A DNA stretch of 38,628 nt from Fidelibacterota bacterium. Lineage in GTDB: Bacteria; Fidelibacterota; Marinisomatia; SCGC-AAA003-L08; JACNLC01. Under the pieces are notes generated by a model that did no database searches, was not told the origin of the DNA, and was given only the letters and a program-made list of their open reading frames with translations. Below, one piece after another: positions 1-9,641 of this stretch; position 1 is the stretch's first letter; each line of letters opens with the position of its first letter. The translations under genes and the position numbers were made by a program. The stretch covers positions 1 to 38,628 of the forward strand of contig JAJRUW010000004.1 of NCBI GenBank assembly GCA_024277615.1, given 5' to 3'.

Positions 1-2283
1 AAGCGGGAAGTAGTGGAAGTAGTCACACCGGGCACGGCTCTGTCGGACAAATTTCTGGATCAGCACGAAAATAATTTCCTGGCCAGCCTGCTTTTCGGAA
101 AAGACCGGTTTGGTTTAGCCTTGCTGGATCATTCCACCGGAGAGTTTATGGCGGGTGAATGGCCCCTGGATGTCTTGCTGAATATCCTCGATCAATTTAA
201 CCCGGCTGAGATCATTCTGCCGGAATATCAGGAAAGCCGCTTCAAAAGAATCCGGGGGTTGCAGAAATACTTTTATACGAAATATCCCGACTGGCAAAGT
301 GACTATTCATCCGCCTATGAGAAATTAGTCGAACATTTTAAGACCACCAATCTGAAAGGTTTCGGTATTGAACATCTTCCGTTGGCAATCTCCGCTGCCG
401 GTGCAAACTATATCTATGTTAATCAGAATTTCAAGGGACGCACCCGTCATATTACTTCAATTTCCCACATTCAGGATAGTGATACAATGGGAGTTGATGC
501 ATTTACTCTGCGGAATCTTGAAGTATTCAGATCACTCTCTTCACAGGGGACCCATGGGACTTTAATCAGTGTTCTGGATAAAACCATGACTGCAATGGGA
601 AGCCGTTTGCTCAAGAAATGGTTATGCCGCCCGCTGGCAGAATCCCGGCAAATACAAACCCGCCTGGACCGAATAGCTGAACTGGTCAGCGAGCCCGAGC
701 TGACATCCGATATACGTAAAAAATTAAAAGAAGCCGTTGACATTGATCGCGTTCTTGCGAGACTTTCGACGCACCGTTCAACTCCCAGGGATATCCTCCA
801 GCTGGGGAAAACCCTGAAACTGATTGATGAGATTAAGCTCGTTTTTTCAGGTGCAAAATCGGCCATCGCGGATTTGCTGTCACAAACCCGGGATGTATCA
901 GCGGTGGAGCAGCGTATCTTCAAAACCATCCAACCTGAACCGCCTGTCAATCCGTCAAAAGGAGGCTATATTGCCTCCGGATTTTCGGATGAGCTGGATC
1001 AATACCGCCAATTGTCAAAAAATGCCAGCGACTGGCTGATAAAATATCAGTTGGAAGAACAGAAGAAAACCGGCATCAGCAGTCTGAAAGTCGGCTATAA
1101 TAAAGTGTTCGGATATTTTATTGAGGTTACGAAAACTCACACAGCCCGCATCCCCGAAGACTACATCCGCAAGCAGACGCTGGTGAATGCAGAACGTTAT
1201 TTTACGCCTGAACTGAAAGAATACGAAGAAAAAATTCTAAATGCCGATGATAAGATCAGACAACTGGAGAACCGGTATTTCCAGGAGCTTAGCGACTCAA
1301 TTCTTGAAAAAGCACAGGATATACAACACAACAGTCAGCTCTTTGCCCGACTGGATGTGGCAGTTGCTTTGGCTTTTATAGCGCAGCAAAATGACTACAC
1401 GCGACCACAGATAAGTGACGGGGATGAGATAATACTGAAGAACAGCCGACATCCGGTAGTTGAAAAATTACTGCCCCAGGGTACTCTTTTTATACCGAAC
1501 GATCTGACGCTGAATTGCCATGCTGAGCAAATCGGCATCATTACGGGACCCAACATGGCCGGGAAAAGTACCTTTTTAAGACAGGTTTGCCTGATTGTAC
1601 TCATGGCACAGACCGGCTCATTCGTGCCCGCTGAATCTGCAACCATCGGTGTGGTTGACAAACTTTTTACGAGGGTAGGGGCCAGTGATAATCTGGCTGG
1701 TGGTGAATCTACTTTTCTGGTGGAGATGAACGAAACTGCCAATATCCTGAATAATGCAACGCCCGGGAGCCTCATCCTGCTGGACGAGATCGGCAGGGGA
1801 ACTTCTACTTACGACGGGCTTTCCATTGCTTGGGCAGTTATCGAATATTTACATAATAATCAAAGAATTGCCGCTAAAACTCTGTTTGCCACACATTATC
1901 ATGAACTCCTGGAACTGGCGGACCAGTTGCCCAGGGCTTTTAATTTGAATGTGGCCGTGAAAGAGTTTGGGAAGCGTGTTATTTTTCTGAGAAAGATCAT
2001 ATCGGGAGGTGCAGATAAAAGCTACGGTGTCCATGTGGCTGAAATGGCCGGCCTGCCAAAATCGGTTATCAGACGCGCCCATGCAATTCTCGGCAAACTG
2101 ACCCGCAAAGAAGGTCAGCATCCGGCGGCAGAACTTGAAGTCCGGCACAGTTTTCAGGCCGATCTGTTTGAAAAGCAGGAAATGGAATTGCGTAACGATC
2201 TGGACGAGCTAGATGTAAATCAATTAACACCTTTGGAAGCACTGATGAAAATAGACGAATTAAAAAAGAAACACGGGCTGTGA
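1..2283 (+). CDS. mutS: DNA mismatch repair protein MutS (5' end outside window)
   Basis: Cytoplasmic ATPase that recognises mismatches and small loops and recruits MutL. The reading frame is already open at base 1, so the gene starts upstream; the GTG at 13 is internal, since the VTPGT motif of the domain I/II junction follows at once. The N-terminal mismatch-binding domain with the FxE wedge is therefore not visible (roughly 100 residues short of the usual 850-880). Counting from base 13, the connector and lever/clamp regions are followed by the ATPase domain: Walker A GPNMAGKST (about 512-520), Walker B LLDEIGRGTS (about 589-598) and the FATHYHEL segment near 625. The C-terminus ends in the typical short helical tail. 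A PorV-like gene starts 4 bases after the stop, so the two may be co-transcribed. Identity is certain; only the start is unseen. Confidence 0.97.
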   Translation, partial: KREVVEVVTPGTALSDKFLDQHENNFLASLLFGKDRFGLALLDHSTGEFMAGEWPLDVLLNILDQFNPAEIILPEYQESRFKRIRGLQKYFYTKYPDWQSDYSSAYEKLVEHFKTTNLKGFGIEHLPLAISAAGANYIYVNQNFKGRTRHITSISHIQDSDTMGVDAFTLRNLEVFRSLSSQGTHGTLISVLDKTMTAMGSRLLKKWLCRPLAESRQIQTRLDRIAELVSEPELTSDIRKKLKEAVDIDRVLARLSTHRSTPRDILQLGKTLKLIDEIKLVFSGAKSAIADLLSQTRDVSAVEQRIFKTIQPEPPVNPSKGGYIASGFSDELDQYRQLSKNASDWLIKYQLEEQKKTGISSLKVGYNKVFGYFIEVTKTHTARIPEDYIRKQTLVNAERYFTPELKEYEEKILNADDKIRQLENRYFQELSDSILEKAQDIQHNSQLFARLDVAVALAFIAQQNDYTRPQISDGDEIILKNSRHPVVEKLLPQGTLFIPNDLTLNCHAEQIGIITGPNMAGKSTFLRQVCLIVLMAQTGSFVPAESATIGVVDKLFTRVGASDNLAGGESTFLVEMNETANILNNATPGSLILLDEIGRGTSTYDGLSIAWAVIEYLHNNQRIAAKTLFATHYHELLELADQLPRAFNLNVAVKEFGKRVIFLRKIISGGADKSYGVHVAEMAGLPKSVIRRAHAILGKLTRKEGQHPAAELEVRHSFQADLFEKQEMELRNDLDELDVNQLTPLEALMKIDELKKKHGL

Positions 2284-2287
2284 GATC

Positions 2288-3289
2288 ATGAAACAATTTG
2301 CAAAACTTTGTATGCTCTGGATACTGGACGGGTTTGTGATTCTTTCAGCGGGAGATTTTGTCTCACACGGCGGGGAATTGTTTGAATCCGCTGCGGATTC
2401 ACGTACTGCAGCAATGTCGGGGATTGCAGTTACAAGTGCACAGGGACCAGCCGCCATTTTTTCAAATCCGGCTCTGCTGACGGATGCATACAGCCATTCA
2501 ATTACAATCTCATACCGGAATTTATTCGGAGGACTGGCAACCTCGCAAATACTGGCCTTTCCTATAAAAAAGCTGTCCCGGGGCGTGCTGTCTTTTGGAC
2601 TCGTCAATCGGAGTGTCAGTGACATTCCCGATACGCGCCGGGCTTTTCTGTTTGAGGACAGTGAAGGCCCCCACCTGGATTACAGCCAGATCACATATTT
2701 CTCACAGACCGAAACCGGCCTTATAATTTCCTACGCAGTCAAATTAAAAAATAAATATAAGGTTGGAATCAATTTGAAACCTGTATTTATTAGTATTGAT
2801 GATTACCATGCCTGGGGTTTGAGTCTGGATGCCGGGTATGTTGTAAATCCGACTCCCCAGACCGCTCTGGGTCTTTTCGTTCAGGATGCCACCTCCATGC
2901 TGCTTAAATGGAGTACGGGTACCAGGGAGATCATACCCCCCAAAATTGTTGCAGGCGGTCATTTGAATTATAAAAACTTGCTGATGACAGCGGCTTTATC
3001 AGCCCGATTCGGTGAATCCCTGCCCTCTGCAGGTATGACCCTGGCAGGGCAATCGATCGAATATAACCTGGGAATCGAAAGCATACTGAATGATAACCTG
3101 TCACTGCAGGGCGGTATTTCGGACTTAGCTGCATTTACACTTGGATTCAGTCTCAGGGAAAAGTACGTGGAGATCAGATATGCCTATCTGGCATCCCCTG
3201 CTCATGCCGCATTGGGTGACAGTCATGAATTCGGTGTATTGTTCAATCTGGATCAATTAAATGAACTTGGTGGTTTATTTGAACCGTAA
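2288..3289 (+). CDS. PorV/PorQ-like outer membrane beta-barrel protein
   Basis: 333-aa predicted outer membrane protein. An N-terminal hydrophobic segment (about residues 5-22) looks like a signal peptide. It is followed by a region typical of the PorV/PorQ (UPF0164) family: SAADSRTAAMSGIAVTSAQG, then FSNPALL. This is the conserved family start, in which an NPA motif follows a short Gly/Ala-rich stretch. The remainder alternates polar and hydrophobic residues as expected for a FadL-like barrel (for example the stretch near LNYKNLLMTAALSARFGES). In type IX secretion systems PorV acts as shuttle or anchor at the outer membrane, which fits the sorting-domain protein later in this window. The exact role of this paralogue cannot be told from sequence. 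ATG follows the mutS stop by 4 bases, with only a weak ribosome-binding site. Confidence 0.75.
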   Translation: MKQFAKLCMLWILDGFVILSAGDFVSHGGELFESAADSRTAAMSGIAVTSAQGPAAIFSNPALLTDAYSHSITISYRNLFGGLATSQILAFPIKKLSRGVLSFGLVNRSVSDIPDTRRAFLFEDSEGPHLDYSQITYFSQTETGLIISYAVKLKNKYKVGINLKPVFISIDDYHAWGLSLDAGYVVNPTPQTALGLFVQDATSMLLKWSTGTREIIPPKIVAGGHLNYKNLLMTAALSARFGESLPSAGMTLAGQSIEYNLGIESILNDNLSLQGGISDLAAFTLGFSLREKYVEIRYAYLASPAHAALGDSHEFGVLFNLDQLNELGGLFEP

Positions 3290-3358
3290 AACAAAAAAAA
3301 TAAGTGTCTTCGGGATATAGAATATTTTGTATATTTCCAGTTGCAATGAGGGCGAAAA

Positions 3359-4234
3359 ATGATAATTAGTATGACCGGTTTCGGTAAATCTGTGGTGGGT
3401 AATGAGGAGCTGTCGTTAACGGTAGAAGTCCGTTCGGTGAACAGCAGGTTTCTGGATTATACTTCTCGTTTACCCGGTTTTATGACACAATTTGATCATA
3501 TTGCCAATCGTGTGATAAAAAATAAGTGTGAGCGCGGCAGGGTGACACTTAGTGTCAGCGTTGATTTTAACGGTTCGTTGACCAGCATTCCGAAACTGAA
3601 TATTGAACTTTTAGGGAAATACCGCAAGCTGGTCAGCCAGGCCGCGGAGCAAACCGGAACCGAACCTGAGATACCACTGGAAACTTATTTAACTTTCCCC
3701 GAGGTCCTTAACCTGGAGTCAGGTCTGTCGGATGAAACACTCCAAGTCTTGTTTTCAGAGGGCCTGGACAAAGCGCTGGGCGAGCTGTGTGAAATGCGTA
3801 AAACCGAGGGTGAATTTCTCGCCGAAGACCTCGCCCAACGGATTGAACATGTTGCTAAAAAGGTTGATGAGGTTTTTGAACTGTCGTTGATACATCAACC
3901 CAGGAGTGTAGAAAAACTCAAAGCCAGAGTTACGGAACTTATCGACGGCAAAGAAGTAGATGAGAACCGCCTTTACACTGAAATATCCATAATGAGCGGA
4001 AAAATTGATATTACCGAAGAATTAACCCGGCTGAAAAGCCACATTGAGTTATTCCGGAGTTACTTTAATTGTGAGAGCTATGCAGGTAAAAAAATGAATT
4101 TTCTGCTGCAGGAAATGGGACGCGAGATCAACACGATTGGCTCCAAAACCGATGTCCTGGACATACTCCACATTGCAGTAGATATTAAAAACGAACTTGA
4201 AAAAATAAGAGAACAGGTACAGAACATACTATGA
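3359..4234 (+). CDS. YicC/YloC family endoribonuclease
   Basis: 291-aa protein of the YicC/YloC family, recently characterised in other bacteria as cytoplasmic endoribonucleases. The N-terminus MISMTGFGKS-type (here MIISMTGFGKSVVGNEE), the VEVRSVNSRFLDY segment and the C-terminal half with MSGKIDITEELTRLKSH and MNFLLQEMGREINTIGSK are the signature blocks of the family, and the length matches. GAGGG about 7 bases before the ATG serves as ribosome-binding site. The 3' end overlaps gmk by 4 bases (ATGA), an arrangement conserved in many bacteria where yicC, gmk and rpoZ are adjacent. A 69-base gap to the previous gene may hold a promoter, but I cannot assign one. Confidence 0.93.
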   Translation: MIISMTGFGKSVVGNEELSLTVEVRSVNSRFLDYTSRLPGFMTQFDHIANRVIKNKCERGRVTLSVSVDFNGSLTSIPKLNIELLGKYRKLVSQAAEQTGTEPEIPLETYLTFPEVLNLESGLSDETLQVLFSEGLDKALGELCEMRKTEGEFLAEDLAQRIEHVAKKVDEVFELSLIHQPRSVEKLKARVTELIDGKEVDENRLYTEISIMSGKIDITEELTRLKSHIELFRSYFNCESYAGKKMNFLLQEMGREINTIGSKTDVLDILHIAVDIKNELEKIREQVQNIL

Positions 4235-4812
4235 ACAAAGGTTTATTAGTCGTACTATCGGCTCCTTCGGGAACCGGGAAAAGTACAATCTGCCATGAAC
4301 TACTCAAACGAAATCCAGAGTGGACTTTCTCGGTATCCGTGACTACCAGGCCTCAGCGGGAAGGCGAGGTTGACGGTGATGACTACATTTTTATGGATGT
4401 GGACAAATTTGAGCATTATATTAAATTCGGGGATTTCGTCGAATGGGAGTGGGTTCACGGAAATAAGTACGGAACCCTTATCGGTCCGTTGGAAGATGCC
4501 CTGGATGAAAATAAACTCATGCTGCTGGACATTGATGTAAAAGGTGGTACTTCCATAATGGAAGAGTTCCCGGACGATACAATCTCGTTTTTTGTTGAAC
4601 CTCCCGGTGACACCATCGCCGAGCAATTGGAGGTTTTAGAAGAGAGGCTAACCAAACGCGGCAAGGAACCTCCAACAATTATAAAACGCAGAATTAAAAG
4701 ATTTCAGATTGAGTTGGAATATAAAGAAAAATTTGACTATCACGTCATCAACGATGACCTTGAGACCGTCATAAACGAAATAGAATCAAAAATAAAAGAG
4801 GTTTATAAATGA
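4231..4812 (+). CDS. gmk: Guanylate kinase
   Basis: 193-aa cytosolic enzyme that phosphorylates GMP to GDP with ATP, feeding GTP, dGTP and (p)ppGpp pools. The P-loop is SAPSGTGKST (residues 10-19), followed by the GMP-binding block SVSVTTRPQREGEVDGDDYIF, which in this family contains the R/E/Y residues contacting the guanine and phosphate, and by FVEWEWVHGNKYGT. LLDIDVKGG is the Walker B-like strand. Length is normal (about 190-210 aa). The start overlaps the yicC stop by 4 bases and the end overlaps the rpoZ start by 4 bases, so translation of the three is likely coupled. Confidence 0.97.
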   Translation: MNKGLLVVLSAPSGTGKSTICHELLKRNPEWTFSVSVTTRPQREGEVDGDDYIFMDVDKFEHYIKFGDFVEWEWVHGNKYGTLIGPLEDALDENKLMLLDIDVKGGTSIMEEFPDDTISFFVEPPGDTIAEQLEVLEERLTKRGKEPPTIIKRRIKRFQIELEYKEKFDYHVINDDLETVINEIESKIKEVYK

Positions 4813-5087
4813 GAATTCAAACCATCCCTTTCAGTAAACTGGCCAAACAGTCCGATGACATCTACGAAGATGTGATGATACCGGCCAAGCGGGCTAAACA
4901 GATCATTGATGAGCGCGTTGAGCATCGGGAGCCTTATGAAGAAGTTGCTGATGATGCCTACAATTTTTCCGATCTCGAACCAAATGAAAATTACGAAGAA
5001 AAGGAAAAAGCCATCGGAGTAGCTCTTGAGGAATTTCTAAATGGCGAACTGGAATGGTCAATATCAGAAAGTAACGAGGAAATTTAG
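4809..5087 (+). CDS. rpoZ: DNA-directed RNA polymerase omega subunit
   Basis: 92-aa small acidic protein. The first half (about residues 17-47) carries the Rpb6/omega signature DIYEDVMIPAKRAKQIIDER, the segment that wraps the beta-prime C-terminus in RNA polymerase. The acidic C-terminal extension (EKEKAIGVALEEFLNGELEW) is common in FCB-group omega proteins. The ATG overlaps the gmk stop by 4 bases. Placement right after gmk is the classic gene order and supports the call, since omega is too divergent to be certain from sequence alone. Confidence 0.9.
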   Translation: MRIQTIPFSKLAKQSDDIYEDVMIPAKRAKQIIDERVEHREPYEEVADDAYNFSDLEPNENYEEKEKAIGVALEEFLNGELEWSISESNEEI

Positions 5088-5095
5088 GAACTGAA

Positions 5096-5773
5096 TTGTC
5101 CTCCATTGATGATTTATTAAGCTGCTATCTGAAGCAGAATCAGGAGTTGTTTGGGAACACTCTGTATCTGGAAAAAACAGCTTCCATGCCGGAGCAAAAT
5201 GATACGCAACCGGAGCCGGCAATGAGGCTCAGTTCATTTTATGAACAGATCAGGCATTGCGAGCAGTGCAGTCTGGGGAAAACACGCACTAATTTTGTCT
5301 TTGGAGATGGCAATGAGAATGCAGACCTGGTTTTTGTGGGAGAAGCCCCGGGGAAACAGGAAGACCTTCTGGGTATTCCTTTCGTCGGCAGAGCGGGGAA
5401 ACTGCTGGACAGGATTCTGGAAGCCATCAATTTAAAGCGCTCTGATATTTTTATTTGTAATGTACTAAAATGCCGGCCACCCAATAACAGGGACCCTCTG
5501 GCAGGTGAGATAGAGCAATGTGAACCCTATTTGCAAACCCAGCTGGAAATGATCAACCCTAAAGTAATCATCACCCTTGGTAGAGTTGCTGCTAAAACTT
5601 TATTACACCTGGACCTTCCTTTAGGGCAGATGCGCAATAACACATACCTTTACCATGGAATTGATACGGTGGTGACATACCATCCGGCGGCATTGCTGCG
5701 AAACCCCAATTTAAAAAAACCGGCCTGGGAAGATTTTCAACGCATCAGGGATACTTACCTGATAACTGAGTGA
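5096..5773 (+). CDS. Uracil-DNA glycosylase, family 4 (Fe-S)
   Basis: 225-aa base-excision repair enzyme that removes uracil from DNA. The [4Fe-4S] ligands are probably C55, C58, C126 and C142 (CEQC, CRPPNNRDP, then IEQCEPY). The uracil-binding motif GEAPGKQED starts at 82, IPFVGRAGKLL follows, and the C-terminal HPAALLRNP motif starts at 196. All are family-4 landmarks. About 45 residues precede the conserved core, as in the SPO1 DNA-polymerase-like members of the family. The start is a TTG with AGGA six bases upstream (5086-5089); no ATG lies early enough in frame. The stop overlaps the dnaB start as TGATG. Confidence 0.93.
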   Translation: MSSIDDLLSCYLKQNQELFGNTLYLEKTASMPEQNDTQPEPAMRLSSFYEQIRHCEQCSLGKTRTNFVFGDGNENADLVFVGEAPGKQEDLLGIPFVGRAGKLLDRILEAINLKRSDIFICNVLKCRPPNNRDPLAGEIEQCEPYLQTQLEMINPKVIITLGRVAAKTLLHLDLPLGQMRNNTYLYHGIDTVVTYHPAALLRNPNLKKPAWEDFQRIRDTYLITE

Positions 5774-7134
5774 TGGCAGAAACAAAAAAAAGCGACCTGA
5801 GATTACCGCCCCACTCTGTTGAAGCTGAACAGGCAGTCCTTGGCTGCATGATGTTGGAAGCCGAGACAGTCCCGAAGGTTCTGCACTTTTTGAAGCCTGA
5901 AAGTTTCTACAAGAACGCTCATACTAAAATCTTCGATAGTATGTTGGTGCTATTCAATAAAAACCAGAATATCGATACAATCACGGTAATAGACCAATTG
6001 CAGAAAGATAATGCTCTCGAAGAAGTGGGCGGAGCTTATTATCTTACGGGGTTATCGAACGATGCACCTTCGGCAGAGAATGTGGAATATTATGCAAAGA
6101 TAGTTCAAGCAAAATATGTTCTGCGGTCCATCATCTCCGCTTCTATCGAAATGTCCGAGCTGGCATACGAAGCCAGAGAAGAAATTACGGACATACTGGA
6201 CAGGGTCGAACAAAAAATATTTACACTTTCGGAGCAATCCCTGCGCGGCGAGTTTGTCCCCGTTGACGATCTGCTGCACGATGTACTGGATAAATTCGGT
6301 TCTCGCAGAGAAGGTGACGTCATTGGTGTTCCATCAGGCATAACGGGTCTGGATGATATCCTTTCAGGTTTTCAGGATTCGGATTTTATTGTACTGGCAG
6401 GGAGACCCTCAATGGGAAAAACCGCTTTATCCCTCAGTATCGCCCGTAATATTGCCGTGGATTACAAAAAAGCCGTTGGTTTCTTCAGCCTGGAAATGTC
6501 AAACACACAGCTGACCGAACGCCTGATCACAGCTGAAGCGCAGGTGGACAGCCACCTCGTCCGCACCGGGAAATTACCGAAAAGAGAATGGCAGAAACTT
6601 TCCAGAGCCGCCGGGCCCCTATCCGAAGCTAAAATTTTTATTGACGATTCTCCGGGATTGAATATCATGGAGATCCGGGCAAAGGCCAGACGCCTGAAAG
6701 CAGAGTATAATATCGATATCCTTTTCGTTGATTATCTGCAACTCATCAATGGGATCGGCCGTGTGGAAAGCCGGCAGCAGGAAATTACCATGATCTCAAG
6801 ATCCCTGAAAGCTCTGGCCAAAGAACTTGAAGTCCCGGTGGTGGGCTTATCCCAACTGTCCCGGGCACCTGAAACCCGAACCGACCACCGCCCCATCATG
6901 TCAGATCTTAGGGAGAGCGGCTCAATTGAACAGGATGCGGACGTGGTGCTGTTCATTTATCGCAAATATGTATACACGCGCAATGAAGAAGACAAGGGCA
7001 CCGGAGAGATCATCGTCTCAAAACATCGCAACGGCCCGACGGGCGTCATTCCCGTAGCCTTCGTTGATAAATATGCTAAATTTGCAAATCTCGATTATTT
7101 CGCCGAAGAATTCGAGCAGGGGATACCGGGCTAG
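5773..7134 (+). CDS. dnaB: Replicative DNA helicase DnaB
   Basis: Hexameric 5'-3' helicase that unwinds DNA at the replication fork and binds primase through its N-terminal domain. The N-terminal DnaB domain (about residues 8-110, with PPHSVEAEQAVLGCMM) is followed by a linker and the RecA-like motor: GVPSGITGLDDILSGF, Walker A GRPSMGKTAL (about 210), the FSLEM block, Walker B ILFVDYLQLI (about 316), the SRSLKALAKELEVPVVGLSQ motif and the arginine-finger region near SDLRESGSIEQDADVVLF. Length is normal. A GTG lies one codon upstream at 5770, but the ATG at 5773, joined to the previous stop as TGATG, is the better start. No intein is present, although DnaB is a common intein host. Confidence 0.97.
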   Translation: MAETKKSDLRLPPHSVEAEQAVLGCMMLEAETVPKVLHFLKPESFYKNAHTKIFDSMLVLFNKNQNIDTITVIDQLQKDNALEEVGGAYYLTGLSNDAPSAENVEYYAKIVQAKYVLRSIISASIEMSELAYEAREEITDILDRVEQKIFTLSEQSLRGEFVPVDDLLHDVLDKFGSRREGDVIGVPSGITGLDDILSGFQDSDFIVLAGRPSMGKTALSLSIARNIAVDYKKAVGFFSLEMSNTQLTERLITAEAQVDSHLVRTGKLPKREWQKLSRAAGPLSEAKIFIDDSPGLNIMEIRAKARRLKAEYNIDILFVDYLQLINGIGRVESRQQEITMISRSLKALAKELEVPVVGLSQLSRAPETRTDHRPIMSDLRESGSIEQDADVVLFIYRKYVYTRNEEDKGTGEIIVSKHRNGPTGVIPVAFVDKYAKFANLDYFAEEFEQGIPG

Positions 7135-7137
7135 GAT

Positions 7138-9327
7138 ATGTGGGAATCACTTAAAAAAATAAATCCCTTCGGCCTGGCAGAGTACCCGAAAGATTATCTG
7201 GCCATTATCCGGAACATCAATGAACCCCTGGATGAAGAGGCTTTTAACGCAATCTGGCGGGCTTATCAGTTTGGGAATATTGCCCACACCAATCAGCGCC
7301 GCAGTTCGGGTGAACCCTATTTTACGCATTGCGCCAACGTTGGTGCCATCCTGGCCGGCTGGAATCTGGACTATGACACTATTTCTGCCGGACTGTTACA
7401 TGATACACTCGAAGATACGGATGTCACAAAGGAAGATCTGGCCCGTGAATTTAATCCCGATATTGCCGAATTAGTGGACGGCGTCACAAAGTTATCCGAC
7501 ATAAAATTCAACAGCCGCCAGGAGCGGCAGGCAGAGAACTTCATGAAAATGTTTCTCTCAGTCGCGAAAGATATTAGGGTCATCATCATAAAATTTGCCG
7601 ATCGGCTGCACAATATGCGCACGATTAAGCATCTCCCCCGCATCAAGCAGCATCGTATAGCACTTGAAACACGGGAAGTCTATGCACCGCTTGCTCATCG
7701 GCTGGGAATGGGGAATCTAAAACTTGAATTTGAAGATCGCTGTTTCGAGATTCTTGAGAACCGTGAATATACCAAACTTTGCAAGAGGATTAAATCTTCA
7801 CGTGGCAGCCGCGAAAAATATATCCGCTATTTCTCGGCTCCGATAAAAAAACAACTGGCTGAATATAATATCCATGCCGAGATCTACGGCCGCGCAAAAC
7901 ATAATTATTCCATTTACCGCAAAATGCAGCACAGGGGACTCCCCTTTGAGGAAATATACGATCTGCTGGCCATTCGCGTGATAGTGGACAGAATCGAAGA
8001 CTGCTACGCCACACTGGGGATTGTTCATCAGATCTATCACCCTATTCAGGAACGATTTAAAGATTATATCGCCACGCCTAAGATCAATGGCTACCGCTCT
8101 CTCCACACAACTGTCATCGCTGCCAATGGTAAAATGGTTGAGATCCAGATCCGTACCCACAAAATGAATGAGACTGCAGAAATCGGAGTGGCGGCGCACT
8201 GGGCTTATAAGCGCCACGGCTCGGTTAAGGTCAAAGATACCGAGATGAATCGTCAGACACGCTGGCTCCGGGAATTGGTAGAGAATCTTCAAAGTGAGAA
8301 TAAAGATCCGGGTGAATTTCTGAATTTACTTAAAATTGATCTGTTTCAGGAAGAGATCTTCGTCTTTACACCGAAGGGAGATGTTGTCAAGCTGAGACTC
8401 GATTCAACCCCGGTTGACTTTGCCTATGAAGTCCACTCCCAGGTGGGATTCCACTGCACGGGGGCAAAGGTGAACGGTAAGATCGTACCCCTGAATACCC
8501 GGCTGCGGAACGGAGATACTATTGAGATTATTACATCGGCTTCTCATACTCCCAGTCATACCTGGCTGAAATTTGTCCAGACGGCCAAGGCTAAAACTCA
8601 TATCAAAAAATGGATCAAAAAAGAGCAATTCGAGAAAAGTATTAAGCTGGGGGAAGAAATTGTCGAAAAAACCCTCCGCCGTCTAAAGAAGATATCGCTG
8701 CTAAAAGAGATCAAGTCATCTCCCCAACAGATGGGATATAATACAATTGATCAACTTTATTCCGCAATCGGCAGCGGTCAGATAACCGTTCGTGATCTCG
8801 TTGAAAAATACCTGCCGCCCAGTGCTGATGATAAACAGAGTCCTGATACGGAATTACTAAACAAACAATTTCTGAATCGTGCCCGCAGTACTGCCAAGGG
8901 TGTAAATGTTGGCGGTATCCGCGGTACCTTGCTGAATTTTGGTAAATGCTGTAACCCTATCCCGGGAGATGAGATCGTCGGATACGTTACACGCGGGAGA
9001 GGTGTCACGATTCATAGAAATACCTGCAGCAACCTGCCGGCCCCTGAAAATGAAGATCGCTTTATTGACGTTAAATGGAATACTTCCAAGGCACAGTCTT
9101 TTATCTCCAGAATAAAAGTGGTCGCAGAAGACAGGAAACTGTTTTTGAGAGATGTTTCGGAATCCATCTCTAATTTGAATATAAATATTGTGAGTGTCGA
9201 TATCCGGACCGATGAAGGGGTCGCAACCGGTCTTTTTATCATTCAGGTCAGGGATAAACGGCAATTACACAGGCTTATTAGAAAAATAAGATTGATCCCA
9301 GGATTAATTTACTTAGAAAGGATATAA
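7138..9327 (+). CDS. rel: Bifunctional (p)ppGpp synthetase/hydrolase, Rel/SpoT family
   Basis: 729-aa stringent-response enzyme that makes and degrades (p)ppGpp. The N-terminal HD hydrolase keeps its metal and catalytic residues: H64, H88-D89, E92-D93 in LLHDTLEDTD, and D155 in KFADRLHNMRT. The synthetase has GRAKHNYSIYRKM, RFKDYIATPKINGYRSLHT and EIQIRT. The RFKD (RXKD) loop is the form linked with bifunctional rather than synthetase-only enzymes, so both activities are expected. TGS (about residues 400-460, VFTPKGDVVKLRLDSTPVDF), a Cys-containing zinc-finger/helical region (CCNPIPGDEIVGYVTRGRG) and a C-terminal ACT domain (about 655-729) follow in the usual order. It begins 3 bases after dnaB. 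Confidence 0.96.
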   Translation: MWESLKKINPFGLAEYPKDYLAIIRNINEPLDEEAFNAIWRAYQFGNIAHTNQRRSSGEPYFTHCANVGAILAGWNLDYDTISAGLLHDTLEDTDVTKEDLAREFNPDIAELVDGVTKLSDIKFNSRQERQAENFMKMFLSVAKDIRVIIIKFADRLHNMRTIKHLPRIKQHRIALETREVYAPLAHRLGMGNLKLEFEDRCFEILENREYTKLCKRIKSSRGSREKYIRYFSAPIKKQLAEYNIHAEIYGRAKHNYSIYRKMQHRGLPFEEIYDLLAIRVIVDRIEDCYATLGIVHQIYHPIQERFKDYIATPKINGYRSLHTTVIAANGKMVEIQIRTHKMNETAEIGVAAHWAYKRHGSVKVKDTEMNRQTRWLRELVENLQSENKDPGEFLNLLKIDLFQEEIFVFTPKGDVVKLRLDSTPVDFAYEVHSQVGFHCTGAKVNGKIVPLNTRLRNGDTIEIITSASHTPSHTWLKFVQTAKAKTHIKKWIKKEQFEKSIKLGEEIVEKTLRRLKKISLLKEIKSSPQQMGYNTIDQLYSAIGSGQITVRDLVEKYLPPSADDKQSPDTELLNKQFLNRARSTAKGVNVGGIRGTLLNFGKCCNPIPGDEIVGYVTRGRGVTIHRNTCSNLPAPENEDRFIDVKWNTSKAQSFISRIKVVAEDRKLFLRDVSESISNLNINIVSVDIRTDEGVATGLFIIQVRDKRQLHRLIRKIRLIPGLIYLERI

Positions 9328-9329
9328 AA

Positions 9330-9641
9330 ATGACAAAAACGTATACTAAAATGGATATCGTACGGATCGTATCCGAGAAGCTGGACTTATCAGAAGTCCG
9401 GGCAAAGGCCATGGTTGAAGCCGTGATCGAGACTATGACCCACATGCTCACAGAAGAGCGAAGCCGTACGCGCATTGAGCTGCGGAATTTTGGTGTATTT
9501 GAAATCAAGCCCACCAAAGCCAAACCCCGCGCCCGCAACCCGCGTGCAAATGTGGAAGTTTATGTACCTCCACGGAGAAAAGTCCACTTCAAGGCAGGCA
9601 AAATTCTGCGTGATGTTCTGAAGCAGGAATGGACTGAATAG
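9330..9641 (+). CDS. HU/IHF family DNA-binding protein
   Basis: 103-aa nucleoid protein that bends DNA as a dimer. The N-terminal helices (TKMDIVRIVSEKLDLSEVRA) are followed by the beta-arm core RIELRNFGVFEIKPTKAK and the RNPRANVEVYVP tip with the intercalating proline. The C-terminus FKAGKILRDVL is typical. It is slightly longer than HU (90 aa) and could equally be named IHF-like; the subfamily cannot be settled by eye. The ribosome-binding site GAAAGGAT lies 6-10 bases before the ATG. The 3' end is notable because the next gene appears to start inside its stop codon region. Confidence 0.92.
   Translation: MTKTYTKMDIVRIVSEKLDLSEVRAKAMVEAVIETMTHMLTEERSRTRIELRNFGVFEIKPTKAKPRARNPRANVEVYVPPRRKVHFKAGKILRDVLKQEWTE

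Noticed and set aside
471-950. 159-aa minus-strand frame inside mutS
   Set aside because: Shadow of the mutS reading frame; the Ser/Arg-rich translation has no domain and mutS is unambiguous.
5773-7134. Possible intein in DnaB
   Set aside because: The motor domain is continuous and of normal length, so no insertion is present.
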